This document shows, piece by piece, positions 6,261-6,392 of a stretch of 6,392 bases of DNA. The stretch is from the NCBI RefSeq assembly GCF_035304305.1, contig NZ_DATGQG010000063.1, positions 1 to 6,392 of the forward strand, written 5' to 3'. Position numbers and translations under genes: made by a program. Below the pieces are notes generated by a model. That model did no database searches and was not told the origin of the DNA. It saw only the letters and a program-made list of their open reading frames with translations. Every line of letters begins with the position of its first letter. Position 1 is the first letter of the stretch. This DNA is from Ferrovibrio sp035304305. GTDB taxonomy: Bacteria > Pseudomonadota > Alphaproteobacteria > Ferrovibrionales > Ferrovibrionaceae.

Positions 6261-6392
6261 TCAAGCGTCAGCCTTTGAAGCCTGCATGCCGGCTTCGGGA
6301 GATTGGATCACCGGGAGCGGCTTATGGCTGCCATGCTGGCCGAGCCAGATACTGCCTATGACGAGAACCGCCCCCACGATCTGGAATGGCGT
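6261..6392 (-). CDS. C-terminal end of a probable EamA/DMT-type membrane transporter
   Basis: An open minus-strand frame enters from the right edge and stops at TGA 6261-6263, giving 43 residues. It begins TPFQIVGAVLVIGSIWLGQ and ends in a hydrophilic tail of about 25 residues. The pattern of Thr/Pro-x-Gln, then Gly-Ala and a last hydrophobic helix, is the usual ending of EamA (drug/metabolite transporter) permeases, where the preceding text is typically a Gly-Glu pair and short loop outside this window. The gene faces the MFS exporter tail to tail. Only the last helix is visible, so another multi-helix membrane protein remains possible. Confidence 0.6.
   Translation of the reverse strand, partial: TPFQIVGAVLVIGSIWLGQHGSHKPLPVIQSPEAGMQASKADA

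Noticed and set aside
6277..6296. Inverted repeat GAAGCC/GGCTTC near the right edge as a terminator
   Set aside because: It lies within the coding tail of the right-edge gene and has no T-run on either side.

Overview
The window is GC-rich, tightly packed bacterial DNA. Gene style and codon use suggest an alphaproteobacterium (inference; there is no rRNA or other marker gene). No tRNA, rRNA, CRISPR array, insertion sequence or phage gene was seen.

Left half, minus strand (about 1-3482): a four-gene operon read right to left. It starts with a 448-residue AtuA-family (DUF1446) protein, followed by a 126-residue protein corresponding to the AtuA C-terminal ferredoxin-fold domain, here a separate gene. 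Next come a TAXI-type periplasmic solute receptor and a fused DctQ-DctM TRAP permease that runs off the left edge. The first three genes overlap by 4 bp at each junction (GTGA, then ATGA), and 26 bp separate the receptor from the permease. The layout suggests import of one organic acid-like compound by a TAXI-TRAP transporter and its processing by the AtuA pair. The substrate cannot be read from the sequence.

Centre (3483-4472): a divergent LysR-type regulator on the plus strand. The short AT-rich gap between it and the operon ends in a near-perfect dyad with a T-N11-A core, which overlaps the regulator's own start codon. This is the classic layout of a LysR regulator controlling a divergent catabolic operon and itself.

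Right half (4473-6392): a 545-residue MFS exporter of the EntS/MFS_3 type with an extra soluble C-terminal domain. It is preceded by a 15-codon reading frame that has the good ribosome binding site the exporter lacks and overlaps the exporter start by ATGA. Converging on it from the right edge is the C-terminal tail of a probable EamA/DMT-type membrane transporter.

The points most worth a second look are the three-half-site operator at the LysR start, the small coupled reading frame before the MFS gene, the split AtuA pair joined to a TAXI-TRAP importer, and the soluble domain fused to the exporter.
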